From positions 5,804,001 through 5,868,000 of the forward strand of contig JAYKKM010000450.1 of the NCBI GenBank assembly GCA_035772405.1: a stretch of DNA of 64,000 nt, written 5' to 3'. Below are positions 24,961-35,325 of the stretch, in pieces. The position numbers and the translations under genes are program-made. Within the stretch, counting starts at the first letter, position 1. Every line of letters starts with the position of its first letter. Source of the DNA: Chrysogorgia sp. JL179-B06. Taxonomy: Eukaryota > Cnidaria > Anthozoa > Scleralcyonacea > Chrysogorgiidae. The notes under the pieces were generated by a model that was not told the DNA's origin, made no database searches, and saw only the letters and a program-made list of their open reading frames with translations.

Positions 24961-27867
24961 TAAGCCGTTTCACTCTATGTTTGGTAGACGAACTCTTCGC
25001 TATCGGTTCTTGTTTTGTTTGTTTAGAGTAAAACGACGGCTTTCATCGATTTTCTCGGCAGGTTAATGTTTTCGTTTACCAGTGTGCTTCCTTTATCCAA
25101 CTCGATACTCTTCATTAGTGTGACGCGTTCGTATATGCGTATAGAGACGATACTTCATCAGCGATCTCTTGACTCTCAATATAGTTTCGTATTCCAACTC
25201 AAGGTTGTCTAAGGTGTAGCCATCCACAGTTGATCCATCATAATATCGGATGCTTTGGGGAGTGTGATTACATACCTTAAATTATTGTTCATATTGTACG
25301 GTGCGTATAAAAGGTGATCTTCTAAAATTTTGTCAAGTTGAACTTTTTGTTTGCTGTCATGAATAGAGAACATCAGAGCATCGCTATTTTTTGCGTGTTT
25401 CCACTAGTCGCGCCGCTGTCGTCGTTTGAGATTAACTTTCAAACGTTCTCGTTTGCTAGACCGTATTCGACCATAGCCGTTCGTTCTAAATTCGATTTCC
25501 ATAGATCTTTGTACATGCCGATGACAGTCTCACCCGCTAATTTTATCAGCATGGTCTTTCAGAAAGTAGTCTCGAAAGGTTATTAAGGTTTTCCATGATT
25601 TTGTATTCAAACTTTTAAAGTCGAATAGAAGAAGGAGACTGCAGTGGATAGCAAACAAGTGTTAGCTTTTGTTCTCGGGATGTCGACGAATAACTCCTCC
25701 CCTGGATTGGCCTTGTTGGGGTTCAGCTTTACAACATGACGGATTCTTGTGCCTTTGATAGTGATATTTCACGACGTCTATAACCAGAAGACAACTCGTT
25801 TTCGTTCGTATTGATATAATATAACATATTTTTCATTTTCTTCTCTTTGTTTATACTGGACATATAAGTGTTATTGGTAGGATCCATAAATTAGATGTTA
25901 ACCAAGATACACCTTTAGCTCCCCACATTAGCACTTAGAGCATCGCTAACTTTTTGTGTGTTTCCACTAGTCGCGCCGCTGTCATCCTTTGAGATTAACT
26001 TTCGAACGTGTGCTATAGACTGTATTCAACAATAGCCGTTCGTTTTGCTTTCATCAACATGACGGGTTCTTGTGCTTTTGATAGTAGATATTTCACGACG
26101 TCTATAACCAGAAGACAACTCCTTTTCGTTCGTATTCATATAGTATAACATGTTTTATTTTATTTTCCTTTGTTTATACTGATCATATAAGTGCTATTGG
26201 TAGGATCCATCAATTAGACGCTAACCAAGATACACCTTTAGCTCCCCAGGGGCGAGTAGAGGACCAACCTTTTTAGCTAGATTAGCTATAGCTTTTCCTA
26301 ATTTTCCAAGCGATTGACCATCTTTCACGATAGCGGCTCTAGCACCTATTACTATGATACTTGTTATCCCAGCAATAGAGACTGAGATAGCGCTTATTCC
26401 AACTAAGGTTTACTTTGCCCATTTTTGAACCTTTCCAGTGTATTTAGATCGTTATCCTCAACCTCGTCTTTTAATACACCTATATACTGCTTCGTCATGT
26501 TCTGGTCTGACGTTGTTTTCGATACGGATGCTATCTGCCTTTAAGTAAGCCGTTTCACTCTATGTTTGGTAGACGAACTCCTCGCTATCGGTTCTTGTTT
26601 TGTTTGTTTAGAGTAAAACGACGGCTTTCATCGATTTTCTCGGCAGGTTAATGTTTTCGTTTACTAGTGTGCTTCCTTTATCCAACTCGATAGTCTTCAT
26701 TAGTGTGACGCGTTCGTATGCGTATAGAGACGATACTTCATCAGCGATCTCTTGACTCTCAATAGTTTCGTATTCCAACTCAAGGTTGTCTAAGGTGTAG
26801 CCATCCACAGTTGATCCATCATAATATCGGATGCTTTGGTGAGTGTGATTACATACCTTAAATTATTGTTCATATTGTACGGTGCGTATAAACCGTGATC
26901 TTCTAAAATTTTGTCACGTTGAACTTTTTTGTTTGCTGTCATGAATAGAGAACATCAGAGCATCGCTAATTTTTTGCGTGTTTCCACTAGTATAGCGCCG
27001 CTGTCGTCGTTTGAGATTAACTTTCAAACGTTCTCGTTTGCTAGACCGTATTCGACCATAGCCGTTCGTTCTAAATTCGATTTCCACAGATCTTTGTACA
27101 TGCCGATGACAGTCTCACCCGCTAATTTTATCACCATGGTCTTTCAGAAAGTAGTCTCGAAAGGTTATTAAGGTTTTCCATGATTTTGTATTCAAACTTT
27201 TAAAGTCGAATAGATGAAGGAGACTGCAGTGGATGGCAAACAAGTGTTAGCTTTTGTTCTCGGGATGTCGACGAATAACTCCTCCCCTGGATTGCCTTTG
27301 TCGCGGTTCAGCTTTACAACATGACGGGTTCTTGTGCCTTTGATAGTGATATTTCACGACGTCTATAACCAGAAGACAACTCGTTTTCGTTCGTATTGAT
27401 ATAATATAACATATTTTTTATTTTCTTCTCCTTTGTTTATACTGGACATATAAGTGCTATTGGTAGGATCCATAAATTAGATATTAACCAAGATACACCT
27501 TTAGCTCCCCACATTAACACAGTCGCCAGTCGCCACCATGTTTAGTAGTGGTGTGAGTAGAGGACCAACCTTTTTAGCTAGATTAGCTGTAGCTTTTCCT
27601 AATTTTCCAAGCGATTGAACACCTTTGACGATAGCAGCCTAGCACCTATTACTATATGGTAGTTATTATCCCAGCTATAGAGATTGAGATAGTGCTTATT
27701 CCAAATAAGTTTTCCTTTGCCCATTTTTTGAACTTTTCGAGTCTATTTAGATCGTTACCCTCTGGTCCGACGTTGTTTTCGATACGGATGCTATCTGCCT
27801 TTAAGTAAGCCGTTTCACTCTATGTTTGGTAGACGAACTCCTCGCTATCGGTTCTTGTTTTGTTTGT

Positions 27868-28230
27868 TTAGAGTAAAACGACGGCTTTCATCGATTTTCT
27901 TGGCAGGTTAATGTTTTCGTTTACCAGTGTGCTTCCTTTATCCAACTCGATAGTCTTCATTAGTGTGACGCGTTCGTATGCGTATAGAGACGATACTTCA
28001 TCAGCGATCTCTTGACTCTCAATAGTTTCGTATTCCAACTCAAGGTTGTCTAAGGTGTAGCCATCCACAGTTGATCCATCATAATATCGGATGCTTTGGG
28101 GAGTGATTACGTACCTTAAATTATTGTTCATATTGTACGGTGCGTATAAACCGTGATCTTCTAAAATTTTGTCAAGTTGAACTTTTTGTTTGCTGTCATG
28201 AATAGAGAACATCAGAGCATCGCTAATTTT
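27868..28230 (-). pseudogene. Fragment of a multicopy gene (best-preserved unit)
   Basis: The minus strand reads through from about 28230 to 27868 without a stop: ISDALMFSIHDSKQKVQLD, KILEDHGLYAPYNMNNNLR, GYTLDNLELEYETI, then EVSSLYAYERVTLMKTIEL and LPRKSMKAVVLL. Equivalent segments in the upstream units (for example 26608-26808 and 23830-24012) are truncated. An upstream segment of the same gene (MYKDLWKSN, RTAMVEYG, SNDDSGATSGN) is readable at about 27000-27130 and at matching places in the other units. The family appears, from memory, as repeated uncharacterised genes in cnidarians; I cannot assign a role. Confidence 0.5.
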
Positions 28231-28790
28231 CCATGGTACCCGTCTAAAAACAATGGAAATATCTGACTTTAACCAACATAACCCCACCGCATCCAGCCCC
28301 CACCGTAGCCCCCACCGCATCCCACCGTACCCCCTATACCGTAGCCAACCGTAGCGCCAACCGTAGCCCCCACCATAGCCCCTACCGTAGCCCCTACTGT
28401 AGCGCCAACTTACCCCTTATTAAAAGAACAAATCTTCATCTTAGCGATAACGCGACTATATTTTTTCCTTTGTGTGCTAGAAAATTATCGTAAAACGAAG
28501 ACACCTATAGACGAACGGAGTTCTCCAGACTATAGGGTATTTGCATCGTTTATCGTTTCTTTTAACTAGATAGTTCCTTTTAACTAGATAGTTCCTTAAT
28601 TATACTTTTAACTTGATAGTTCCTTAATTATAAGGTTCTTAATCTTCCGAAACGCCACAATTGGAGAAGAAATTCGAAATGGAACAGCATTAAAATCTTT
28701 CCTTTTTATTAGTTCCTTAATGGTATTTCCTTAAATATATGCAAATGAGGAGAATCATTATATAGTTATAATAATAATTGCTTTCCATCT
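28231..28790. other. Transition region with CCCACCGTAGCC repeats and diverged array sequence
   Basis: It starts with the CAATGGAAATATCTGACTTT-AACCAACATAAC segment of the later 369-base repeat, followed by irregular copies of CCCACCGTAGCGCC-like words (28300-28410), then AT-rich DNA with TTTAACTAGATAGTTCCTT repeated two to three times (about 28558-28625). No gene. Confidence 0.6.
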
Positions 28791-28792
28791 CA

Positions 28793-28866
28793 GTCTCGGT
28801 GGCCGAATGGTTAGAGCGTCTCACCGGCAATCCGATGGTTACAGCTTCGATTCCTGTCCAAGGTAA
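28793..28866 (+). ncRNA. tRNA-like sequence, probably a SINE head
   Basis: GTCTCGGTGGCCGAATGGTTAGAGCG carries a good RNA polymerase III A box (TGGCCGAATGG, 28800-28810), and GCTTCGATTCC (28844-28854) is a B box at normal distance. The acceptor ends do not pair well and no trustworthy anticodon loop can be drawn. It is most likely a tRNA-derived SINE remnant rather than a working tRNA gene. Confidence 0.5.
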
Positions 28867-31800
28867 GGTGATGTGTTAACCTTGTTAAAATAACAAATCA
28901 CTGTTAAAATCACGGGTAAGAAATATAAAATACGGATAAGGAAGAATAAGAGCTCATTATAAATACGGGTAAGGAGTTGAACGTGTCCATGGCTACCCTA
29001 CCCCACCGTAGCGCCCACTGCCCACTTACCCCTTATTAAAAGAACAAATCTTAGAGATAACGGGTTTTAATTCTTTTATATGTGTTAGAAGATTATCGTA
29101 TTTAATTTGATTGTTTTAGAGAAAGAAGGCTAATTTATTATACTTTAATAGCAGATAATAAATAAAAGGAACGCTTGTATAGTATCGTAGTTCTTTTAGC
29201 TCCGAAACATGGAACACTTGGAGAAGAAATTCGAAATGGAACAGCTTTAAAATCGTTCCTTTTTATTAGTTCCTTTACTGGAATTTCCTTTAAATATATC
29301 GGGATATACACCTTTGATTCAAATGAGGAGAACTTATAATTATAGTTCCATAGAAAAGACGGATAACGGATAAGCTAACGTTTCATACGGATAAGCTCAT
29401 TATAATCATCATACGGGGCTTAAGACGGATAACGGATAAGCTAATGTTAACCTTGTTAAAATCACGGGTAAGCTCATTATCATACGGATAAGCTCATCAT
29501 ACGAGTAAGCTCATTATCAATACGAAAGCAGATGAAGCTTATTATAAACACGGATATGGCTTTACCGGTAAGAATTATAAACACGAGTAAGGAAGATGTG
29601 TAATATACGGGCCTTAACCGTGGTGATACGGGTAAGGATTGAACGTGTCCATGGTAATCCGTCCTATAGAAACAACGCAAATATCTGACTTTAACCAACA
29701 TAACGTATAGCCCACCGTAGCGCACCATAGCGCCAGCGTAGCGCCATTTGATGCAAATGAGGAGAGCTGATAATTATAGTTCCCTAGAAAAGACGGATAA
29801 CGGATAAGCTAATGTTAACCTTGTTAAAATCACGGGTAAGCTCATTATCATACGGATAAGCTCATTATCATACGGGTAAGCTCATTATCAATACGAAAGG
29901 AGATGAAGCTTATTATAAACACGGATATTGCTTTACCGGTAAGAATTATAAATACGAGTAAGGAAGATATGTAATACGGGCTTAACCGTGGTGATACGGG
30001 TAGGGAGTTGAACGTGTCCATGGTAATCCGTTCTATAAAAACAATGGAAATATCTGACTTTAACCAACATAACGTATAGCCCACCGTAGCGCACCATAGC
30101 GCCAGCGTAGCGCCATTTGATGCAAATGAGGAGAGCTGATAATTATAGTTCCATAGAAAAGACGGATAACGGATAAGCTAACGTTAACCTTGTTAAAATC
30201 ACGGGTAAGCTCATTATCATACGGATAAGCTCATTATCATACGGGTAAGCTCATTATCAATACGAAAGGAGATGAAGCTTATTATAAACACGGATATTGC
30301 TTTACCGGTAAGAATTATAAATACGAGTAAGGAAGATATGTAATACGGGCTTAACCGTGGTGATACGGGTAGGGAGTTGAACGTGTCCATGGTAATCCGT
30401 TCTATAAAAACAATGGAAATATCTGACTTTAACCAACATAACGTATAGCCCACCGTAGCGCACCATAGCGCCAGCGTAGCGCCATTTGATGCAAATGAGG
30501 AGAGCTGATAATTATAGTTCCATAGAAAAGACGGATAACGGATAAGCTAACGTTAACCTTGTTAAAATCACGGGTAAGCTCATTATCATACGGATAAGCT
30601 CATTATCATACGGGTAAGCTCATTATCAATACGAAAGGAGATGAAGCTTATTATAAACACGGGTAGCGAGGAAGATGTGTAATACGGGCCTTAACCGTGG
30701 TGATAGGGGTAGTGTAATGTACGGGCCTTAACTGTGGTGATACGGGTAAGGAGTTGAACGTGTCCATGGTAATCCGTCCTATAAAAAACAACGCAAATAT
30801 CCGACTTTAACCAACATAACGTATGGCCCACCGTAGCGCACCATAGCGCCAGCTTAGCGCCATTTGATGCAAATGAGGAGAGCTGATAATTATAGTTCCA
30901 TAGAAAAGACGGATAACGGATAAGCTAATGTTAACCTTGTTAAAATCACGGGTAAGCTCATTATCATACGGATAAGCTCATTATCATACGGGTAAGCTCA
31001 TTATCAATACGAAAGGAGATGAAGCTTATTATAAACACGGATATTGCTTTACCGGTAAGAATTATAAATACGAGTAAGGAAGATGTGTAATACGGGCTTA
31101 ACCGTGGTGATACGGGTAGGGAGTTGAACGTGTCCATGGTAATCCGTCCTATAAAAACAATGGAAATATCTGACTTTAACCAACATAACGTATAGCCCAC
31201 CGTAGCGCACCATAGCGCCAGCGTAGCGCCATTTGATGCAAATGAGGAGAGCTGATAATTATAGTTCCATAGAAAAGACGGATAACGGATAAGCTAATGT
31301 TAACCTTGTTAAAATCACGGGTAAGCTCATTATCATACGGATAAGCTCATTATCATACGGGTAAGCTCATTATCAATACGAAAGGAGATGAAGCTTATTA
31401 TAAACACGGGTAGCGAGGAAGATGTGTAATACGGGCCTTAACCGTGGTGATAGGGGTAGTGTAATGTACGGGCCTTAACTGTGGTGATACGGGTAAGGAG
31501 TTGAACGTGTCCATGGTAATCCGTCCTATAAAAAACAACGCAAATATCTGACTTTAACCAACATAACGTATGGCCCACCGTAGCGCACCATAGCGCCAGC
31601 GTAGCGCCATTTGATGCAAATGAGGAGAGCTGATAATTATAGTTCCATAGAAAAGACGGATAACGGATAAGCTAATGTTAACCTTGTTAAAATCACGGGT
31701 AAGCTCATTATCATACGGATAAGCTCATTATCATACGGGTAAGCTCATTATCAATACGAAAGGAGATGAAGCTTATTATAAACACGGATATTGCTTTACC

Positions 31801-33069
31801 GGTAAGAATTATAAATACGAGTAAGGAAGATGTGTAATACGGGCTTAACCGTGGTGATACGGGTAGGGAGTTGAACGTGTCCATGGTAATCCGTCCTATA
31901 AAAACAATGGAAATATATGACTTTAACCAACATAACGTATAGCCCACCGTAGCGCACCATAGCGCCAGCGTAGCGCCATTTGATGCAAATGAGGAGAGCT
32001 GATAATTATAGTTCCATAGAAAAGACGGATAACGGATAAGCTAATGTTAACCTTGTTAAAATCACGGGTAAGCTCATTATCATACGGATAAGCTCATTAT
32101 CATACGGGTAAGCTCATTATCAATACGAAAGGAGATGAAGCTTATTATAAACACGGATATTGCTTTACCGGTAAGAATTATAAATACGAGTAAGGAAGAT
32201 ATGTAATACGGGCTTAACCGTGGTGATACGGGTAGGGAGTTGAACGTGTCCATGGTAATCCGTTCTATAAAAACAATGTAAATATCTGACTTTAACCAAC
32301 ATAACGTATAGCCCACCATAGCGCCAGCGTAGCGCCATTTAATGCAAATGAGGAGAGCTGATAATTATAGTTCCATAGAAAAGACGGATAACGGATAAGC
32401 TAACGTTAACCTTGTTAAAATCACGGGTAAGCTCATTATCATACGGATAAGCTCATTATCATACGGGTAAGCTCATTATCAATACGAAAGGAGATGAAGC
32501 TTATTATAAACATGGGTAGCGAGGAAGATGTGTAATACGGGCCTTAACCGTGGTGATACGGGTAGGGAGTTGAACGTGTCCATGGTAATCCGTCCTATAA
32601 AAACAATGGAAATATCTGACTTTAACCAACATAACGTATAGCCCACCGTAGCGTACCATAGCGCCAGCGTAGCGCCATTTGATGCAAATGAGGAGAGCTG
32701 ATAATTATAGTTCCATAGAAAAGACGGATAACGGATAAGCTAATGTTAACCTTGTTAAAATCACGGGTAAGCTCATTATCATACGGATAAGCTCATTATC
32801 ATACGGGTAAGGTCATTATCAGTACGAAAGGAGATGAAGCTTATTATAAACACGGGTATGGCTTTACCGGTAAGAATTATAAATACGAGTAAGGAAGATG
32901 TGTAATACGGGCCTTAACTGTGGTGATACAGGTAAGGAGTTGAACGTGTCCATGGTAATCCGTCCTATAAAAACAATGGAAATATCTGACTTTAACCAAC
33001 ATAACGTATAGCCCACCGTAGCGCACCGTAGCGCCAGCGTAGCGCCATTTGATGCAAATGAGGAGAGCT

Positions 33070-33982
33070 AATAATAATAATAATAATTACAGTTCTTGGC
33101 ATTGCCACGCATTTTGCAAAGCCTCAATGCGTTTACAAGATAAAGTTACAATGAGTTAAAAAGTTAAAATATACAACAATCTAAAAAATTATTCCATAGT
33201 ACATAAGCTAAAAAGATGAGTTTTTAAACGTGATTTAAATATAGTAACTGACTCTGAAGTTCTAATGTTGGTAGGAAGAGCGTTCCAGAGTCTGGGAGCA
33301 GCTATTGAAAATGCGCGGTCCCCATAAGTTACAGAAGTAGACTTGGGGACTATAAGAAGTCCCTTAGAACTGGAGCGCAAATTACGAGCTGGAGTATAAC
33401 CAGTAACAAGACTTTCTAAATACAATGGTGCGAGAGCATTAACTATCTTATAAGTAAATAACAAGAGTTTAAAGGAGATGCGTTCCCTTATCGGTAGCCA
33501 ATGTAAAGAATGCAATATTGGTCTTATGTGTTCTGTACGTTTGACTCGAGTGACTAGCCTGGCTGCAGAGTTTTGAACACGTTGGATCTTGGATATTTCT
33601 TTGGAAGGAAGCCCATATAACAGTGAGTTACAGTAGTCTAATTTAGACGTAATGAAGGCGTGCACCAAACGTTTCTGTGTCGGATCTACTCAGGTACTTT
33701 CTGATTCTACCAATAGATCTGAGAGAGTATTGCGCTGAACGACAAATTTTATTGACATGAGCAGACATTGACATATGACGATCAAAAATTACACCAAGAT
33801 TACGGACATCCGTGGTAGTTTCTACGGAGTAGTTGCCAATTGTGATATCATAAATAGGTTCTAGATGGGAGAACCGCGAAAGAAAGTGGACAATTTCTGT
33901 CTTTTTCTGATTACAGGCTAGCTTATTTCTGAGGAAAAACAAATGGACATCCTCGACGCAGCGATTTACTCTTTCCAATGTC
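33070..33982 (-). mobile_element. 5'-truncated L2/CR1-like non-LTR retrotransposon inserted in the array
   Basis: The fragment interrupts a repeat unit exactly between GAGGAGAGCT and GATAATTATAG, which are contiguous in neighbouring units. On the minus strand it encodes the end of a reverse-transcriptase protein and finishes with a (TTA)n/(ATT)n tail of about seven triplets, typical of L2-type elements. A target duplication longer than two bases is not evident. A common 5' truncation leaves only the last about 0.9 kb. Confidence 0.85.
33189..33978 (-). pseudogene. C-terminal reverse-transcriptase fragment with one frameshift
   Basis: The first part (33978-33643) reads FFLRNKLACNQKKTEIVHF, then NLGVIFDRHMSMSAHVNKIC, the standard post-catalytic RT segment. 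The second (33662-33189) reads [60 protein letters not shown] and [10 protein letters not shown], the classic thumb and C-terminal block. One extra base near 33666 separates the parts. The catalytic YxDD is upstream of the truncation and absent. Confidence 0.88.
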
Positions 33983-34342
33983 CTGATAATTATAGTTCCA
34001 TAGAAAAGACGGATAACGGATAAGCTAACGTTAACCTTGTTAAAATCGCGGGTAGGCTCATTATCATACGGATAAGCTCATTATCATACGGGTAAGCTCA
34101 TTATCAATAGGAAAGGAGATGAAGCTTATTATAAACACGGATATTACTTTACCGGTAAGAATTATAAATACGAGTAAGGAAGATGTGTAATACGGGCTTA
34201 ACCGTGGTGATACGGTAGGGAGTTGAACGTGTCCATGGTAATCTGTCCTATAAAAACAATGGAAATATCTGACTTTAACCAACATAACGTATATAGCCCA
34301 CCGTAGCGCACCATAGCGCCAGCGTAGCGCCATTTGATGCAA

Positions 34343-34705
34343 ATGAGCTTCGATATTTTATTCTAAAAATGGCGGCGTAGCCCACCAAATTCTATAGATT
34401 TAAACAATGGTAGCCCACCGTAAAACAATGGTAGCCCACCGTAAAACAATGGTAGCCCACCGTAGCCCACCGTTTCCTATAGGCCGGTTTCATAGCGTGT
34501 CTGGGCGTACAAGAGGCGAACAGATATTTTCTGCCAAACATATCGGCGTAACTGTTTTGAAGTTTTCCGTTTCGTGGCAAACATTCATAATAACATTTAT
34601 CTTCCTAAACCCAAAATACCAGCTTTTGCTGAATGGGCTACCCTATACCGAAATAAAATACATCTATCTATCTAACGTACGTTCTTTGGGAGAACAGTGT
34701 CTGTA
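34343..34705. other. Insert with ATGGTAGCCCACCGT repeats
   Basis: GCTTCGATATTTTATTCTAAAAATGGCGGCG followed by three AAACAATGGTAGCCCACCGT copies occurs here and again at about 35225-35325, just before the 133-bp satellite. The remaining about 200 bases have a frame continuing from 34407 to 34736 without recognisable content. No gene is supported. Confidence 0.6.
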
Positions 34706-35325
34706 CGCAACCGTGGTGATACGGGTAGGGAGTTGAACGTGTCCATGGTAATCCGTTCTATAAAAACAATGGAAATATCTGACTTTAACCAACATAACGT
34801 ATAGCCCACCGTAGCGCACCATAGCGCCAGCGTAGCGCCATTTAATGCAAATGAGGAGAGCTGATAATTATAGTTCCATAGAAAAGACGGATAACGGATA
34901 AGCTAACGTTAACCTTGTTAAAATCACGGGTAAGCTCATTATCATACGGATAAGCTCATTATCATACGGGTAAGCTCATTATCAATACGAAAGGAGATGA
35001 AGCTTATTATAAACATGGGTAGCGAGGAAGATGTGTAATACGGGCCTTAACCGTGGTGATAGGGGTAGTGTAATGTACGGGCCTTAACTGTGGTGATACG
35101 GGTAAGGAGTTGAACGTGTCCATGGTAATCCGTCCTATAAAAAACAACGCAAATATCTGACTTTAACCAACATAACGTATGGCCCACCGTAGCGCACCAT
35201 AGCGCCAGCGCCATTTAATGCAAATGAGCTTCGATATTTTATTCTAAAAATGGCGGCGTAGCCCACCAAATTCTATAGATTTAAACAATGGTAGCCCACC
35301 GTAAAACAATGGTAGCCCACCGTAG

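Larger units (their letters stand above)
22990..28230 (-). repeat. Four-copy tandem array of a 1.26-kb unit with broken coding sequence
   Basis: Shared landmarks repeat at a spacing of about 1,260 bases: the GTCGAATAGAAGA site at about 23093, 24362, 25620 and 27205, and the GATAGTCTTCATTAG site at about 23842, 25104, 26689 and 27950. The third unit is longer by about 325 bases because of a partial internal duplication (about 25935-26260). On the minus strand each unit contains the same two degraded protein segments, broken by stops and frameshifts. Copies differ by a few percent, so the array is older than the Polinton arms. Confidence 0.85.
28960..35325. repeat. Tandem array of 369/378-bp units with higher-order structure
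   Basis: Units carry GGATAACGGATAAGCTAA, repeated GGTAAGCTCATTATCATAC words, TTTACCGGTAAGAATTATAAA, GTTGAACGTGTCCATGG and a tail of GTAGCGCACCATAGCGCC words. Equivalent points lie 369 bases apart (29848 to 30217; 31711 to 32080) or 747 bases apart (30217 to 30964 to 31711), so between about 30.2 and 32.1 kb a 369-base and a 378-base type alternate as a dimer. The first units (to about 29.7 kb) are more degraded. The array is broken by a retrotransposon (33070-33982) and a unique-looking insert (34350-34705). Short frames of about 78 codons in each unit are repeat artefacts. Confidence 0.88.

Noticed and set aside
23463..27171. Plus-strand frames of 60-88 codons in the 1.26-kb units
   Set aside because: They are antisense shadows of the minus-strand remnants, which carry the recognisable protein pattern.
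29480..32319. Repeated 78-codon frames with LVFIILTGKAISVFIISF
   Set aside because: They are the same satellite stretch in successive 369-base units; the apparent membrane helix comes from AT-rich TTATAATAA words.
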